DNA of 36,271 nucleotides from Terramyces sp. JEL0728 (GCA_027603945.1 JADIIU010000127.1:1-36271); one strand, 5' to 3'; shown: positions 19,734 to 31,094, counted from the first letter of the stretch. The notes: a model not told the origin generated them from the sequence alone. Numbers and translations: made by a program.

Positions 19734-21607
19734 TTAAGTGACTACATAAGAAGGGGCGGATAGAAACCCGTAGACATTACCCCGAATATTCAGAAGCCGG
19801 TGATCTCTTTCTTTAGCTCTATTGCGGGTAATAATCAAATCAAACACATCATCTACGATAAATTTGTTTAGATTAAAGTAGCTGTGTCTTGCCAAATGAA
19901 TATTCATATCAAGTTCAGTCGTGTCAATCACATCTACGTCCATCAGGTATCTGATAGTTTCAAAGTAATTTTCGATATCACCGCTGCCGCTGCCACTTCT
20001 TCTTAATCTATGGACATTGCAGCCCAGTATAGGTTTAAATCCTTCCAAGGCTTCCGCAGTCTTCAAGGCGATGTCTCTATTGTTTCCATAAATGGTTATC
20101 AAGTGAGTGTGATTTCTCATTATATCAATATACTCTTCGCAGAATGGAGTTAGCAGCGCTTCAGGATTAATATAGGTGAGAGATGATAGCACAGGAAGAT
20201 GGCCAGCCTGGCTGAGAGTCGACGAGGAGCGCCTATCCTGAGAGTTTGTTTTGAAGATTTTGTGGAAATCTTTACATGCTGCATTTACCACTCTAGCACC
20301 CATTGAATGGCAGATTAAGTGGATCTTTGTAAATCCTGCGCGGTGAAGTTCTTGTATAAACTTTAAAAAGTCTTCTACGACTTGCTGAGACTGGGCAATT
20401 CTAACAGCTCTAAGAACACCGATTAAATTGCCTCCTGGCCAGCCAAAAATAATCGGTTTCAAGTAACTTGGAACTGTGCCTAAAGTAATCATTTGCCCAA
20501 ACAATCTAAATGCCGCTTCCATTGAACAGTTAAACCCAGGGATAAAAACTATAGCTTCTTTCGGCTTAGGCGATAGTTGCCAACCTTTAATTCTCCAGTG
20601 AAAATCCATATTATCGTTTTCAACCCTTTCAATGACAACCTTGTCAAATGCCAATTCGTTTTCAGGCACATATCCTCGCAAATATAACCCTTGGTCAGTG
20701 TTATCAACGGTGAGCGTGTTTCTCTTTGCTGCTGCAGTTTTTGATTCGGGAAAATCGTCTGGATGAATTATTTGCTCCACCACGGTTTCTATATCATAGT
20801 TTTTATCTTTAAATGGATCCAATATCACTTTAGCCTTTGGTAAATCAGAAAAAAATCTTCCAGAAACTGAGCATTCGACGCACCCTACCCCGAACAGCAA
20901 TTCAGGTGCCCTTGCGAATGAGCTAGCGGTGAATGGGCCGGCACACGAGGTTGCAAAGCCAATACGTACATTAGAGAAAGCATAGCCAGTTCTATATTCT
21001 CTTGAATCAAACGGGCCAATCGGGATACCGTTTTCCCAATATCCCGATAGCGACTCACCTAATCTCCACTCACTTGTCCATTTTCCATATCCGTGAGGGA
21101 GATTTTGTTCATTAGTTGAACCAGTGTAAGAAAACTTGTATCGCTTGCTCCACATAAATAGCGCTCTTCGTGTATACTGGTCTTGCTTGACTGCAGGCTG
21201 TATATCCCAAAAATTAGGGTAGCGCTGAGATAGAACCAAAACCAACTTTGGATAAATGCTCCTAATGTAGATATATACAAATATCGTTATTGCTTCCACA
21301 CAAATGAATCCGATAAACATCCACTTTGAAATCAATATCCGATGATTGTTGTCAACAAATAGCAGAATTCCAGTCGCTACAATAATCCAGTATACAAACC
21401 ATCGCATCAATAGAGACAACTTGAATCAACAAAAGCTACCTTCAAAATAACATAAATAATGACTGGGAACGAGAACGTCAACAATCCAAAACTAGTCCAG
21501 TTCTCTATATAATAAGAAACCGAATTTGAGCCCCAGAAAGCAAATCCGATTAGTGCAGCGAATGTAACTACAAGAAAAAAAGTCCTATTATTAGTGAGGT
21601 GTACCAT
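19734..21607 (-). CDS. Multi-pass membrane protein with MORN-like repeats and DUF900 alpha/beta-hydrolase domain
   Basis: Exons 21440-21607 and 19734-21419 around a 20-nt intron (ends TTGATTCAAG) encode 617 residues. Four hydrophobic segments lie in the first ~120 residues, followed by a MORN-like stretch (PHGYGKWTSE, LSGYWENGIPIG). A DUF900-type serine hydrolase domain comes next: VFIPGFNCSMEAAF as oxyanion strand, FGWPGG, and the nucleophile elbow CHSMGAR. A later ARHSYF may supply the catalytic His. MORN repeats often contact lipids, so a lipid esterase or membrane-remodelling role at an internal or plasma membrane is plausible, but the substrate is not known. It is convergent with the kinase gene (36 nt between stops) and divergent from VIP1 (388 bp between starts). 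Confidence 0.83.
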
Positions 21608-21995
21608 AGTTCTTCCTGTTGAGATTTTTTATAGTGCCCATTCGATACTCTCCGAAGCTCCCTTTTGAACATGTGTCTCATTGTAACTCCCATATTATTT
21701 GTTGAAGCCATTGTGAGGATGATTGTGTTATCCAAATTCGACATGAATCAAACGCAAGTTTTATGGTCAAAAAAATCCCGCAAAATTATGCAAACCACCG
21801 CTGAAATTGATTAGTTAAACTGGCAGGTAAATCTGCCCAATGGTCGCAATTCCATCTCCTGATTTATATTTATATTTGGGGATGACACAATCCACAGTGC
21901 CATCGTGCAGTACTCTCAAAAGAATTGAATTATTATAATCAAATGTGAGTTTCAATAATTGGGAAACGTTTCCATTGTTGCTTTTTTTATCAAAA
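21608..21995. promoter_or_regulatory. Bidirectional promoter region between the DUF900 gene and VIP1
   Basis: 388 bp between two divergent ATGs (21607 minus, 21996 plus). No clear TATA box at the spacing seen for other genes. Contains AT-rich blocks (ATTATTATAATC, CTTTTTTTATC). Both genes probably share this control region; that is inference from geometry. Confidence 0.45.
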
Positions 21996-24618
21996 ATGGA
22001 TGAAAACGAAAAGAAATGTAATGCTATCACTAAACCAGGGACGATTGGCATATGCGCAATGGATACAAAAGCCCGATCAAAACCTATGCGCAACATTCTT
22101 GATCGATTGCTCGCCTCTGGCGATTTCTTGCTTGTTACTTTTGGTGACAAGGTGATTCTTGATGAGCCAGTCGATCATTGGCCTCTTTGCGATTTCCTAA
22201 TTTCATTCTTTTCCACTGGATTTCCCCTAGAGAAGGCTATTGAATATGTGAAATTGAGAAAACCTGTTTGTTTGAATGATTTGCCAATGCAGCAACTGCT
22301 ACTGGATAGAAGACTAGGTATTTGGTTTTAATGTAGTTTTGGCAATGTTGGATGCTGTTGGTGTACCAACTCCAAGCCGTCTTGTCACTTGGCACCAGGA
22401 TGCTCCTGTTCTTACAAAGGAAGTGAAAATGAAAGCCAAACGAATTGGCTTTGATATTGAAAAATATGCAAATACAACAATCACCGCGAATATGGTAGGA
22501 ACAGAAGAAATCCAAGTGGAAAATAATACTCTAAAGAAGCCGTTCGTAGAGAAGCCAGTTTCAGGGGAGGATCACAATATTTACATTTACTACTCTAAAG
22601 AAGAAGGCGGCGGTATTCGCAAGCTGTTTAGAAAGAAGGGAAACAAATCCAGCGAGTACTTCAAAGAAGAATCGGATATCAGATACGACGGAGCGAATTC
22701 TTACATATACGAAGAGTTTATGCAAGTAGATAATGCGGAAGATGTCAAAGTGTATACAATTGGACAGCATTATTCTCATGCCGAAACCAGAAAGTCTCCG
22801 GTGGTTGATGGCGTTGTTCGTAGAAACGCTGATGGAAAAGAAATCAGATATGTCACCGAATTATCTGCAGAAGAAAAGGAAATTGCACGCAAAGTTTGTC
22901 TCACTTTTGGACAAATTGTGTGTGGATTTGATTTGCTGCGTGCAAACGGAAAGTCCTACGTTATTGATGTAAACGGATGGTCATTTGTGAAAGGAAACCA
23001 GGATTATTACGACGAATCGGCTTCAAGAATCAGGAAAATCTTTTTGAATGAGGTTACCAGAAGGGGAAACAAACTCGTAAGACAGCAGACTTTCAGCTCC
23101 AAAGGACAATGGAATATGAAAGCGTTCTTGTCTGTAATGAGACACGCAGACAGAACTCCTAAACAAAAAGTGAAATTCTTTTTTGAAACAAAACCATTCT
23201 TGGAATTGGTAAGAGGATGCGAAGATGAAATTGTGTATAAAACAATAGACAAGTTCCAAATTGTGATAGATACTGTCAAGAGCTGTATCGAAAATTCGAT
23301 TGGCGATGTAGATGCATTGAAGCAGATCGACAACATTTTGGAACACAAAGGAAAGCTTAGTGGAACCAAAGTACAATTGCGACCAATTTTTGACAAGGGA
23401 ACCAAAAACTTTAAGAAAATGCAGTTGATTATCAAATGGGGAGGATTGTTTACACATGCCGGGTATCTCCAGTCCAAAGACTTGGGAGAAAATCTTCGAA
23501 CTGATTTGAATATAATCAACAAGGATCTAATCCAAGATCTCAAAGTAATCAGCAGTTCGGAAAAAAGAGTAATTGATACAGCCGAAACATTTTGCAAGGC
23601 GCTACTAGACAAAGATATTCCATCGGATTTAATTGTAATCAACAAAGAAATGTTGGATGACAGTAATGCTGCAAAGGAACAGACAGACTTTGTCAAGTCC
23701 AAATTACAGCATATTCTAAATCCGGATATGCACGCGAAACCGCCGTCAGTATTTGTAATGCCAGAAGGATGGACTGACTTTGCAGGACCAATCCGAGCAA
23801 TGATTGAGCTAATGAAAAGAATGCGGGTTATTATGGATGAAAATCTCAAAGTACCTCGCTCAAAGGTCGAGTTTTGCTGCTTTGAGAATGAAAAACTGTT
23901 CTTGGAACGCTGGGGTAGCTGATACTAACTTAGAAAAACTCTTTAGAGAATTTTGTGATGTCGAACACAGCAAATTTGAACCATCAAAGATTAGCGAGTT
24001 GTACGATGCTTTGAAATTTGATTTGCTCCACAACAGAGCGTTCTTGTACTACACGTTCAAGTATGATAATGAAAACTTGGTTCAAAGCCTCTGTGTGCAA
24101 TCCAAAGCATTATTTGATATTATTGGTCCGCACGAGTTTGGTATTGAAAATAAGGAAAAACTGGAAATTGGGAAAACGAACACGCGGTTCTTGCTTAATT
24201 CTATTCACACTGGATTGGTGGCTGCATCAATTTCTCCCAACCCGCTTACCAGACTCTATTTCACAAAGGAATCCAAAGTATATTGTTTATTGAATGTCGT
24301 GCTGTTAAACGGATTGAAAACCAAAGTAATCCCGACAGATATTGCTGAGCTTGATTGTAATATTGCTTTAACGTAGACTTGACTCAGATTACATTTGAGC
24401 TTTATGAAAGGAACATGGGGATTGATGAAGATCGCAACGACCCAGAGTTTTCGGTGAGGATCGGTCTAAGCCCTGGAGCTCACGATCCGAACTTGATTGA
24501 GTTGCAATTAGATTCTAGCCATGCCCTTTCCGTTCAATCTCGAAAATGGTTGACTGATCATATCCCTCTTGAAGAAGCCCTAAGGTGTTTGTTGCCTACC
24601 GCCACGGAAGCAGAGTAA
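21996..24618 (+). CDS. Inositol hexakisphosphate/diphosphoinositol kinase (VIP1/PPIP5K/Asp1 family)
   Basis: Exons 21996-22317, 22337-23914, 23934-24356 and 24377-24618, with introns of 19, 19 and 20 nt, give 854 residues. The N-terminal kinase half is highly conserved: [70 protein letters not shown] (joined across intron 1), and an ATP-grasp core with GFDLLR and [18 protein letters not shown]. The histidine-phosphatase half starts with [18 protein letters not shown], continues LERWEKLF (joined across intron 2) and ends [15 protein letters not shown] (intron 3). It makes inositol pyrophosphates (1-InsP7) in the cytosol, affecting phosphate signalling and, in fungi, polarity and microtubules. 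The C-terminal YFTKESK has Lys748 where the family has the catalytic His (YFTSESH), so the phosphatase may be dead. The protein is somewhat shorter than usual. ATG chosen: MDENEKK. Confidence 0.95.
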
Positions 24619-24747
24619 TATACCAGATAAACCATTTATATTTTTTTGTACAAATCTTAATCAGCCTTTGGGCTTTTGCTTTTGCTCCAAAACCAAGGCT
24701 TATGAACCCAACCGCCACTTCACTGCGAAAAAGTTACCAAATATTTA

Positions 24748-27359
24748 ATGCTCCATACTTTATTGCTGGCTTTGGATGTGCTTGCGAGCAGTATATTATT
24801 TTAACATAGTGAATCCGCCGATACGGACTTATGATTTCATAACAAAGCCAACGATATATTCAACAAATGGCAAATTGCACCTAAAGTTCAAAAGCTTCAA
24901 TTCCACCTTTCATGCGGAATTAGAATCTTCAAGTTTGGATTTTAACGGGTTTGCAGAAATACATGGAGACGATGGTGTTCAATTTTTACCACTACCATAC
25001 CACACTGTTTATAACGGGATAATGAAGGAGAATAATAGAATCGTCAAGGGGTCTTCTGCGCAAATAGTTATTACAAGCCAGAACCCGCTGACTATGGAAG
25101 GATCAATCATAATGGATACCAACTACCACATAAAGCAAATTAATCAATACAAGAGGGCACAAAGGAGGGTAAGCTTTATTTGATAGAAGATGGATGTAGA
25201 AATAGCCTCTCCTCTATCTAGACAGCCGGAGGATTACTGGTCGGATTATATTTTGATCAAGGAAGATTACGGGGTTATTGAAAAGCACGACCATATCTCG
25301 CATTTGATCAAGAGAAGCCCTTTTTCTACGTGTGCTACTGATACCTCTGCCTACACTGGCAAATCGATGAAGTTTGGGGTGAGCAAAGATAGTTCGAATT
25401 GTCCACTGCCAAATAAAAAGATACTATTGATGGGTGTCGCTGCCGATTGCTCGTACGTGCAAGCAAAAGGCGGGGTCAGTCAAGCACTACAGTCAATCCT
25501 TTCAAACTGGAACTCTGCAACTCAAACTTACGAATCTGCATTTAATGTTCAATTGGGAGTTGGAAAAGTAATGATTCAACAAAGTTGTACTGCAGATAAA
25601 TCTTTAGCATGGAATGTGGATTGCTCTAATCCTTCTTTCACTATTAGTAACAGACTGTCGGCATTTGCACAATGGAGGGGAACCCTCGGAGATGACGGAC
25701 TTGGGTTGTGGCATTTGATGACCCAATGTAGCACTCAGCCTGCTGTGGGGATTGCATGGCTAAGCACATTATGCCAGCAAAATGCAGTTTCACAGTCAGA
25801 TCCGTCAGGGAGTGGTGGGACGGTGTTTGTGTCTGGCGTTGGAGTATCTTCAATTGTACCAACGGAATGGAAAGTAGTCGCACATGAAATTGGCCACAAT
25901 TTCGGTGCAATTCACGATTGTACTGATTCGACATGCAGTTCAAGTGGAACCTCAAATGGATGTTCTCCATGTTCACCATGCAATTGTAATAGCCAATTTT
26001 GTAACTTGTATCTGATAATAGTGATGAATCCACTGGATACTGCAACGACAAATAACTTTTCCTCGGGATCAACTTCTTTGATATGTTCTGGAATATCGCA
26101 AATGGGCTCAAAGTGCTTGAAAGGTAATGGAAGAATAACACTTAGATCCTTCGCAAGTTTCTAATGTTATTCAACAGGGCATTTGTGGCAATGGAGTTAG
26201 AGAAGGCAACGAGCAGTGTGATTGTGGAACTCCTGACCAGTGCAAAGATAAATGCTGCAATGCGTCTACTTGCACTTTTGCAAGCGGTGCTGTTTGTAGC
26301 GGTGCTGATAATTGTTGCAATGCAAGTACTTGTCAACTGCTTGCGCAAGGAACCAGCTGCCATAAATCTCAAGGCGTTTGTGATACCGATGCTGTATGTA
26401 CTGGCACCAACGCAACTTGTCCTACAAATACATTCTTCAAAGATGGCACCAGCTGTGTTGTTTCTGGCACTAACGCACAATGTGCGTCCGGTATTTGCAC
26501 CAGTAGAGATTTGCAATGTAAAGCGTCTAGTTTGGGATCCGCAGGCACTGGTGGTAATATTAACATTGTTACCAACTCTGCTTGTCCAGGATTTGGAAAT
26601 GACTGTGGGTTAAAGTGCCAGGACAATAGTGGCAACTGTTATGTTCTTAATGGCAACTTTGTTGGTACATATTCTATTAATTTAGATGGAACTTCTTGCG
26701 GGGGCGATGGCCGTTGTAAAAATGGAAGCTGTGAAGGAGCGTCTCTATTTGGAATGGCGTCTGTCTGGATTAATGCCTATCCGCAGTATTTTTACCCTTT
26801 GCTAGTCCTGACGGCATTAGTTGTAATTTCAGTTATTTGGTCGTGTGCCAAGTGCTGCTATTACAAGAGTTTTGCAAGAAAGAAACCAGCCCGTCAGCCA
26901 AGAATGCCAAAAGCACCTAGACCAACGCTTCCCTCCCAAGTGACTGTTGCAGAGAATGTACCTGAAGAATACCCTGGACAAACCTTTCCAGCCCCAGAAC
27001 GACGTGCAAAGAAAGCAAAGAAACCTCGCTCAAATGAATTCCCAAACGGTTCAGGAGAAGATTTGGTTCCGCAAGATGGGCAAAACAACTACACGCAATC
27101 AGATTACCGAGGAGAGCGCAATCAAAGTGGGTATCAACCTGAAGCTTGGCAGGATCAATATCAGTACCGCAGTCTGGATCCTCAACAAGATTATCGCACA
27201 TCGCAATCATACGATCCTAATTCTATATATCCAAACCAAAACGGTCCTAGATATGCTCAACCTCCGAACCAAAGAACATCTCAATCGTATGCTGCGAAAC
27301 CAAGCTACATGCAGCCTGAGTATCAAGATGACTTTTATAACGGACCTGAGCGCAGATAA
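24748..27359 (+). CDS. ADAM-family transmembrane metalloprotease
   Basis: Five exons (24748-24790, 24810-25168, 25190-26000, 26022-26123, 26146-27359), with introns of 19, 21, 21 and 22 nt, give 842 residues. Exon 1 supplies the signal peptide (MLHTLLLALDVLAS). The prodomain ends near a KR site (HLIKRS). The reprolysin domain has the zinc site HEIGHNFGAIHD and the Met-turn QFLMNP. That Met-turn appears only after removing an in-frame, stop-free 21-nt intron at 26001-26021. The disintegrin/Cys-rich part starts ICGNGVREGNEQCDCGT and contains a duplicated CCNASTC unit. A transmembrane helix (PLLVLTALVVISVIWSCA) leads to a basic/Pro stretch and a Gln/Tyr-rich cytosolic tail with repeated RTSQSY. 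By family it sheds or degrades surface proteins. Exon 2/3 could use an 18-nt alternative acceptor, but the 21-nt form fits branch spacing. AATAAA lies 5 nt past the stop. Confidence 0.92.
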
Positions 27360-28027
27360 CCCCCAATAAAACTGTACTCTTTCGCTTTTAGTTCTTGTTA
27401 CTACTCTAGCAGTGGATTCAACAGGATTTGGAACACAATGGCTGGTTTGTAATTCAGAAGCTGCTCAGCTTTTATCGATAAATCTTTTGAAACTTTCTAT
27501 AATAACTTCGTACGGCTCCTTTGTAGCCCAACGTGAGTTTCAACTATCCGCTGGTTCTATTAATTTTCGATAAGCCTTTCACATTTGGTCACTTTCCGCA
27601 AATTTGGAGACATGCATTCCCTGAAAAGTACTCACCCTTTGCAAGCCTTTCAAACGATGATTTAGAAAGATTTCGATCGCAACCTCTAAACGTTTCTATG
27701 ATACGCAATTGTGATTAGTGTTCCACTTATGGCTGCAGAAACGTGTGTGTGCCTGCGGTAGAGAAGGTTCCGGTCGGTTTTTTGTGATTTTCAGTCAAAT
27801 CTTCCTGGAATGGCCGGGAGGTATTCGCCGGATTTTACTCTGATGGTATCGGCAAACATTTCTTGTGTTATTGACGGTATTTTCTATCATTATTCAAATA
27901 TCTAGTGGTTGTCACACCAAGGCCACAGTCAGGACCCGTCTCAAATTCCCCAAATTGGAGTACCCGCGAAAAACGCAGTCAATAAGTTAAATAGCCAAAA
28001 AAATCTCCTCCCTACTAGATAATTAGA
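27360..28027. other. Intergenic region with two protein-like open fragments
   Basis: About 670 bp between ADAM and the S1/P1 nuclease. Plus-strand frames read ...VDSTGFGTQWLVCNSEAAQL (about 27368-27570) and, in another frame, FDKPFTFGHFPQIWRHAFPE (27533-27718). Neither has an ATG start or a recognisable family. They may be the remnant of a decayed gene or chance. The distal part should carry the nuclease promoter; AGTTAAATAG near 27984 is a weak TATA candidate. Confidence 0.35.
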
Positions 28028-29167
28028 ATGCATTCTGCTGCTCTTGCTTTTATTGCTGCATCCTCTGTTGTTGCCTGGGGTAACGACGGACACACTGCCG
28101 TTGGTAACGTCGCTCAAAACTACTTGAACGACCACGCAAAAGCCTACATTGCCTACCTCTTCCCAGACTACGGCGGTGTTTTGGGAACTTACAACGTTTC
28201 CCTTTCCACTGCTATGCTTGATATTCCGAACTGGGCTGATTACATCAAATCACAAACAAAGTACCAGTTTGCTTACAACTATCACTTTTCTGATTCATTA
28301 GATGCCCCACCAAAGAACTGCTCCTATATCGATGCAAGAGATTGTCCAGATAACCTGTGTATCACCGGCGCTATTGCCAACTACACCAGATTAGCTTCAT
28401 GCGATGCCAAAACCGGTTTACCAAAGAGCGACCAACAAAAAGATGCCGTTAGATTCCTTGCTCACTTTGCCGGTGATGTAACCCAACCACTCCACATTTG
28501 CAACAGATCGTTGGGTGGAAACTTAATCAAACCAGTTACTTTTGACGGTGTTACATCAAAAGGTAAATACACGTACAACCTGCACTCTCTCTGGGATTAC
28601 TATATTCCAGAAAAGAGAATCAACAACGACTTTGGCGGTGATTACCATAAATTCAGAGACTACTTGGTAAACAAGGTTGATACTGACAGCTTTGACGAAA
28701 AAGTTTCTACTTTCTTGTCAGACAAAGGAATCTACGATTTGACCACAGTTGGAAACTCTGCCGCTGCTGTCGACTGGGCTGTTGATTCCAACTTGTACGA
28801 TTGCTCCAAAGTCTGGGGTCCAGTTGACGAAAACCCAAAGCAAGATTTCGGCGGCGACTACTACAAGAGTGTTATCTCTACTGTTGAAAAGCAACTCGCT
28901 AAAGGTGGTTACAGACTTGCCCATCTTTTGAATGAAGTTTTGGGCAACTGTCAAGTCCCAGGATCGTCTCCATCTACCACCACCGCAGGTTCTCCCGCAG
29001 CTTCAACTCAAGGCGCCAAAGCTCCTTGCACCACTACCACTACTGTTAACGGGTACAAGGCTGCCCCAACTACTACCGCTGGATATGGCTCCAAGCCAAT
29101 TGCTGCTTCTGCCCTCACTTCATCTGTCTCTATGCTTGCAGTTGTTGCCTTTGTTTTGGCACTTTAA
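28028..29167 (+). CDS. Secreted, probably GPI-anchored S1/P1 nuclease
   Basis: Single exon, 379 residues. Signal peptide 1-16 leaves Trp17 as the mature N-terminus, as required because the S1/P1 N-terminal Trp binds zinc. Further zinc ligands are visible: WGNDGH (H22), MLDIPNWAD, YNYHFSD, FLAHFAGDVTQPLH and LHSLWDYYIP. The enzyme should cleave single-stranded DNA/RNA and remove 3'-phosphates outside the cell, for nutrient scavenging. After the catalytic domain come a Ser/Thr/Pro-rich stalk and a hydrophobic end (SSVSMLAVVAFVLAL), a pattern typical of GPI anchoring. Codons are richer in C-ending forms (AAC, TAC, ACC) than in neighbours, suggesting strong expression. It lacks introns. AATAAA (29167-29172) overlaps the stop. 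Confidence 0.94.
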   Translation: MHSAALAFIAASSVVAWGNDGHTAVGNVAQNYLNDHAKAYIAYLFPDYGGVLGTYNVSLSTAMLDIPNWADYIKSQTKYQFAYNYHFSDSLDAPPKNCSYIDARDCPDNLCITGAIANYTRLASCDAKTGLPKSDQQKDAVRFLAHFAGDVTQPLHICNRSLGGNLIKPVTFDGVTSKGKYTYNLHSLWDYYIPEKRINNDFGGDYHKFRDYLVNKVDTDSFDEKVSTFLSDKGIYDLTTVGNSAAAVDWAVDSNLYDCSKVWGPVDENPKQDFGGDYYKSVISTVEKQLAKGGYRLAHLLNEVLGNCQVPGSSPSTTTAGSPAASTQGAKAPCTTTTTVNGYKAAPTTTAGYGSKPIAASALTSSVSMLAVVAFVLAL

Positions 29168-29172
29168 ATAAA
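29167..29172 (+). terminator. Polyadenylation signal overlapping the stop codon of the S1/P1 nuclease
   Basis: AATAAA begins at the last base of the TAA stop (29165-29167). The next gene's ATG is only 88 nt after the stop. Confidence 0.6.
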
Positions 29173-29255
29173 ACTCCATTAATTTCATTGCTATTCAAAG
29201 CTAATTAAAATCTTTTTGGTTGGATCCTGCTCTTTTACGCGTTCAACTCTTCAAA

Positions 29256-30105
29256 ATGCAACAACCACAGATGACTACGAATTTCGAAGCACCTCCAGCT
29301 TATGCAACCGATGTGCTCAATCCCCCTCAATGGAATGGGCCTCCTGGCCAGCTTATCCCTTGGTTAGCCAATGGGTCGATTTTGGACAAATATGCAATTT
29401 TTGGAGCTGACAGCCAGGTTCTTCAAATCAATTTATTGCCAAATGAAACAGTAGTTTCTCAGCCAGGTGCCATGCTGTACAGAGGAACTGATATTGGAAT
29501 TAAAACCAGCGTTGGTTCGTGTGGAGATGGATGCAGACGAATGATGGGTGGCGAATCATTCTTTAGAAACACTTATACTAACCACGGAAAGACGGTTGAA
29601 AGCATTGCTATCAGCCCTGCATACCCAGCAAAGATTATTCCAATTGATTTGTCACGATGTGGAACTATTCTTGCCAAACCAGGTGGTTATATCGCTCATA
29701 TTGGCGAAGTTAAAATTGCCTTTCAGACAGTCGGGGCTGGAGCAGGTAACTTTAACTAATAAAGCTTGCTTCGGAGGTAACGGGCTGTGGCTATTGAAAC
29801 TCTCTGGAACCGGTACTGTCTTTTTAAATGGTGGTGGATCGGTCATGGAGAAGCTGTTGGCACCTGGTGAGAACTTGCTTGTCTATCACGACGCGTTAGT
29901 TGGTTTCAGCGAAACTGCAAAATATGGAATCAAGAGGACCGGTGGCTGTCTTACGTGCTGCTGTGGCCATGAAGGCTTATTCAATACGATGATTACAGGC
30001 CCAGGTTTGGTCATGGTTCAGTCAATGTCCAAAGAAAGATTAGCAAAGGTATTTGCTCCTCGAGGAATGAAAAACGGCGGTAGAGACGCAAACAACGATA
30101 ACTGA
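29256..30105 (+). CDS. AIM24-family protein (TRAP-like beta-helix), paralogue 1
   Basis: Exons 29256-29745 and 29765-30105 around a 19-nt intron (ends CTAATAAAG) encode 276 residues. A Pro-rich N-terminus (APPAYATDVLNPP, NGPPGQ) precedes the AIM24 / tryptophan-RNA-binding-attenuator-like domain with ETVVSQPGAMLYRG, GGESFFRNTYTN, YPAKIIPIDLS and LAKPGGYIAHIGEV. After the splice come ACFGGNGLWLLKLSGTGTVF and a Cys cluster CLTCCCG near the C-terminus. Yeast AIM24 is mitochondrial and affects MICOS stability, but this protein has no evident mitochondrial presequence, so its site of action is open. I start at MQQPQMT, which matches paralogue 2; a TTG-initiated extension is not needed. Confidence 0.9.
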
Positions 30106-30164
30106 ATCAATATCTCTGTTTAATTCTTAATAAACTCTTTCAAGTCGCGTTCATCGTTCCTAAA

Positions 30165-31042
30165 ATGCAACAAGCGCAAATGACAACAGCTGGCTTTCAA
30201 CCACCACCAGCTTACTCGAATGATATACTATTCCCGCCAATCTGGCAAGGTCCGCCAGGCCAATTAACCAATTACCAAGCCTTAGGTTCTGTTCATCAGA
30301 AATATGCGATTTATGGTCACGAAACACAAGTTTTACAAGTCAACCTCTCTCCAGGTGAAACTGTGGTATCTCAACCAGGAGCAATGTTATACCGTGGCCA
30401 AGACGTTACCATTTCAACTGGGGTTGGTGGTCTTGGACAAGGATTCGGTAGAATTATGGCTGGCGAATCTTTCTTCAAAAATACCTATACAAACAAAGGT
30501 AATATACTTGAAAGTGTTGCTATTAGTCCATCATTCCCGGCTAAAATCATTCCTATCGAGCTGTCACGTAGCGGCACAATTTTGGCCAAACACGGAGCTT
30601 ATATTGCCCATATTGGTGATGTTAACGTAACTTTTCAAATAGTATCAAGTATGACCGCAGGTAGTCTTTATTAATCCCAGGTTGCTTTGGAGGCAATCGA
30701 ATGGTTTTGCTGAAACTTGAAGGTAGTGGTACCGTGTTCTTGAATGGTGGTGGAAGTGTAATGGAAAAAATCCTTGGACCTGGCGAATCGATATTGCCTC
30801 ATCACGATTCTCTAGTTGGGTTTGCCGCAACTGTTCAGTATGGCTCCAAAAAAGTAGAAGGCTGTCTCACCTGCTGTTGTGGTGGTGAAGGTTTATTCAA
30901 CTTTCAACTGACCGGTCCTGGGTTAATCATGATTCAATCAATGTCAAAAGAAAGATTGAAAGCTATTTTCCCTCCTCCTATAACTCATTCTGGTGGTGAT
31001 CTAAACGATACAAAACAAGTGCCAGTTCGACCAAGCAACTAG
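30165..31042 (+). CDS. AIM24-family protein (TRAP-like beta-helix), paralogue 2
   Basis: Exons 30165-30660 and 30681-31042 with a 20-nt intron (ends TTAATCCCAG) encode 285 residues. It is collinear with paralogue 1: MQQAQMTTAGFQPPPAY, ETVVSQPGAMLYRGQDV, GGESFFKNTYTNKG, FPAKIIPIELSRSGTILAKHG, then ACFGG-equivalent AGCFGGNRMVLLKLEGSGTV and CLTCCCGGEGLF. The intron sits at the same codon and phase as in paralogue 1, although its sequence and length have drifted. It starts only 59 nt after the stop of paralogue 1, so promoter and preceding 3' end overlap, or the two are co-transcribed. AATAAA lies at 31069-31074. Confidence 0.9.
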
Positions 31043-31094
31043 AAAAAGTTTCTTTTAATACCTTTCGAAATAAATTCAAATAAAAAAAAGCATT

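Noticed and set aside
23007..23849. 280-codon minus-strand open frame inside VIP1
   Set aside because: Antisense shadow of the highly conserved VIP1 exon 2; no family features.
25169..25186. 18-nt intron alternative in ADAM (acceptor GATAG)
   Set aside because: It would leave only 3 nt between the likely branch A and the acceptor. The 21-nt form ending GAAG keeps the 6-nt spacing seen elsewhere, and both keep frame.
29220..29255. N-terminal extension MDPALLRVQLFK of AIM24 paralogue 1
   Set aside because: It begins at TTG, is absent from paralogue 2, and MQQPQMT aligns with that protein's MQQAQMT start.
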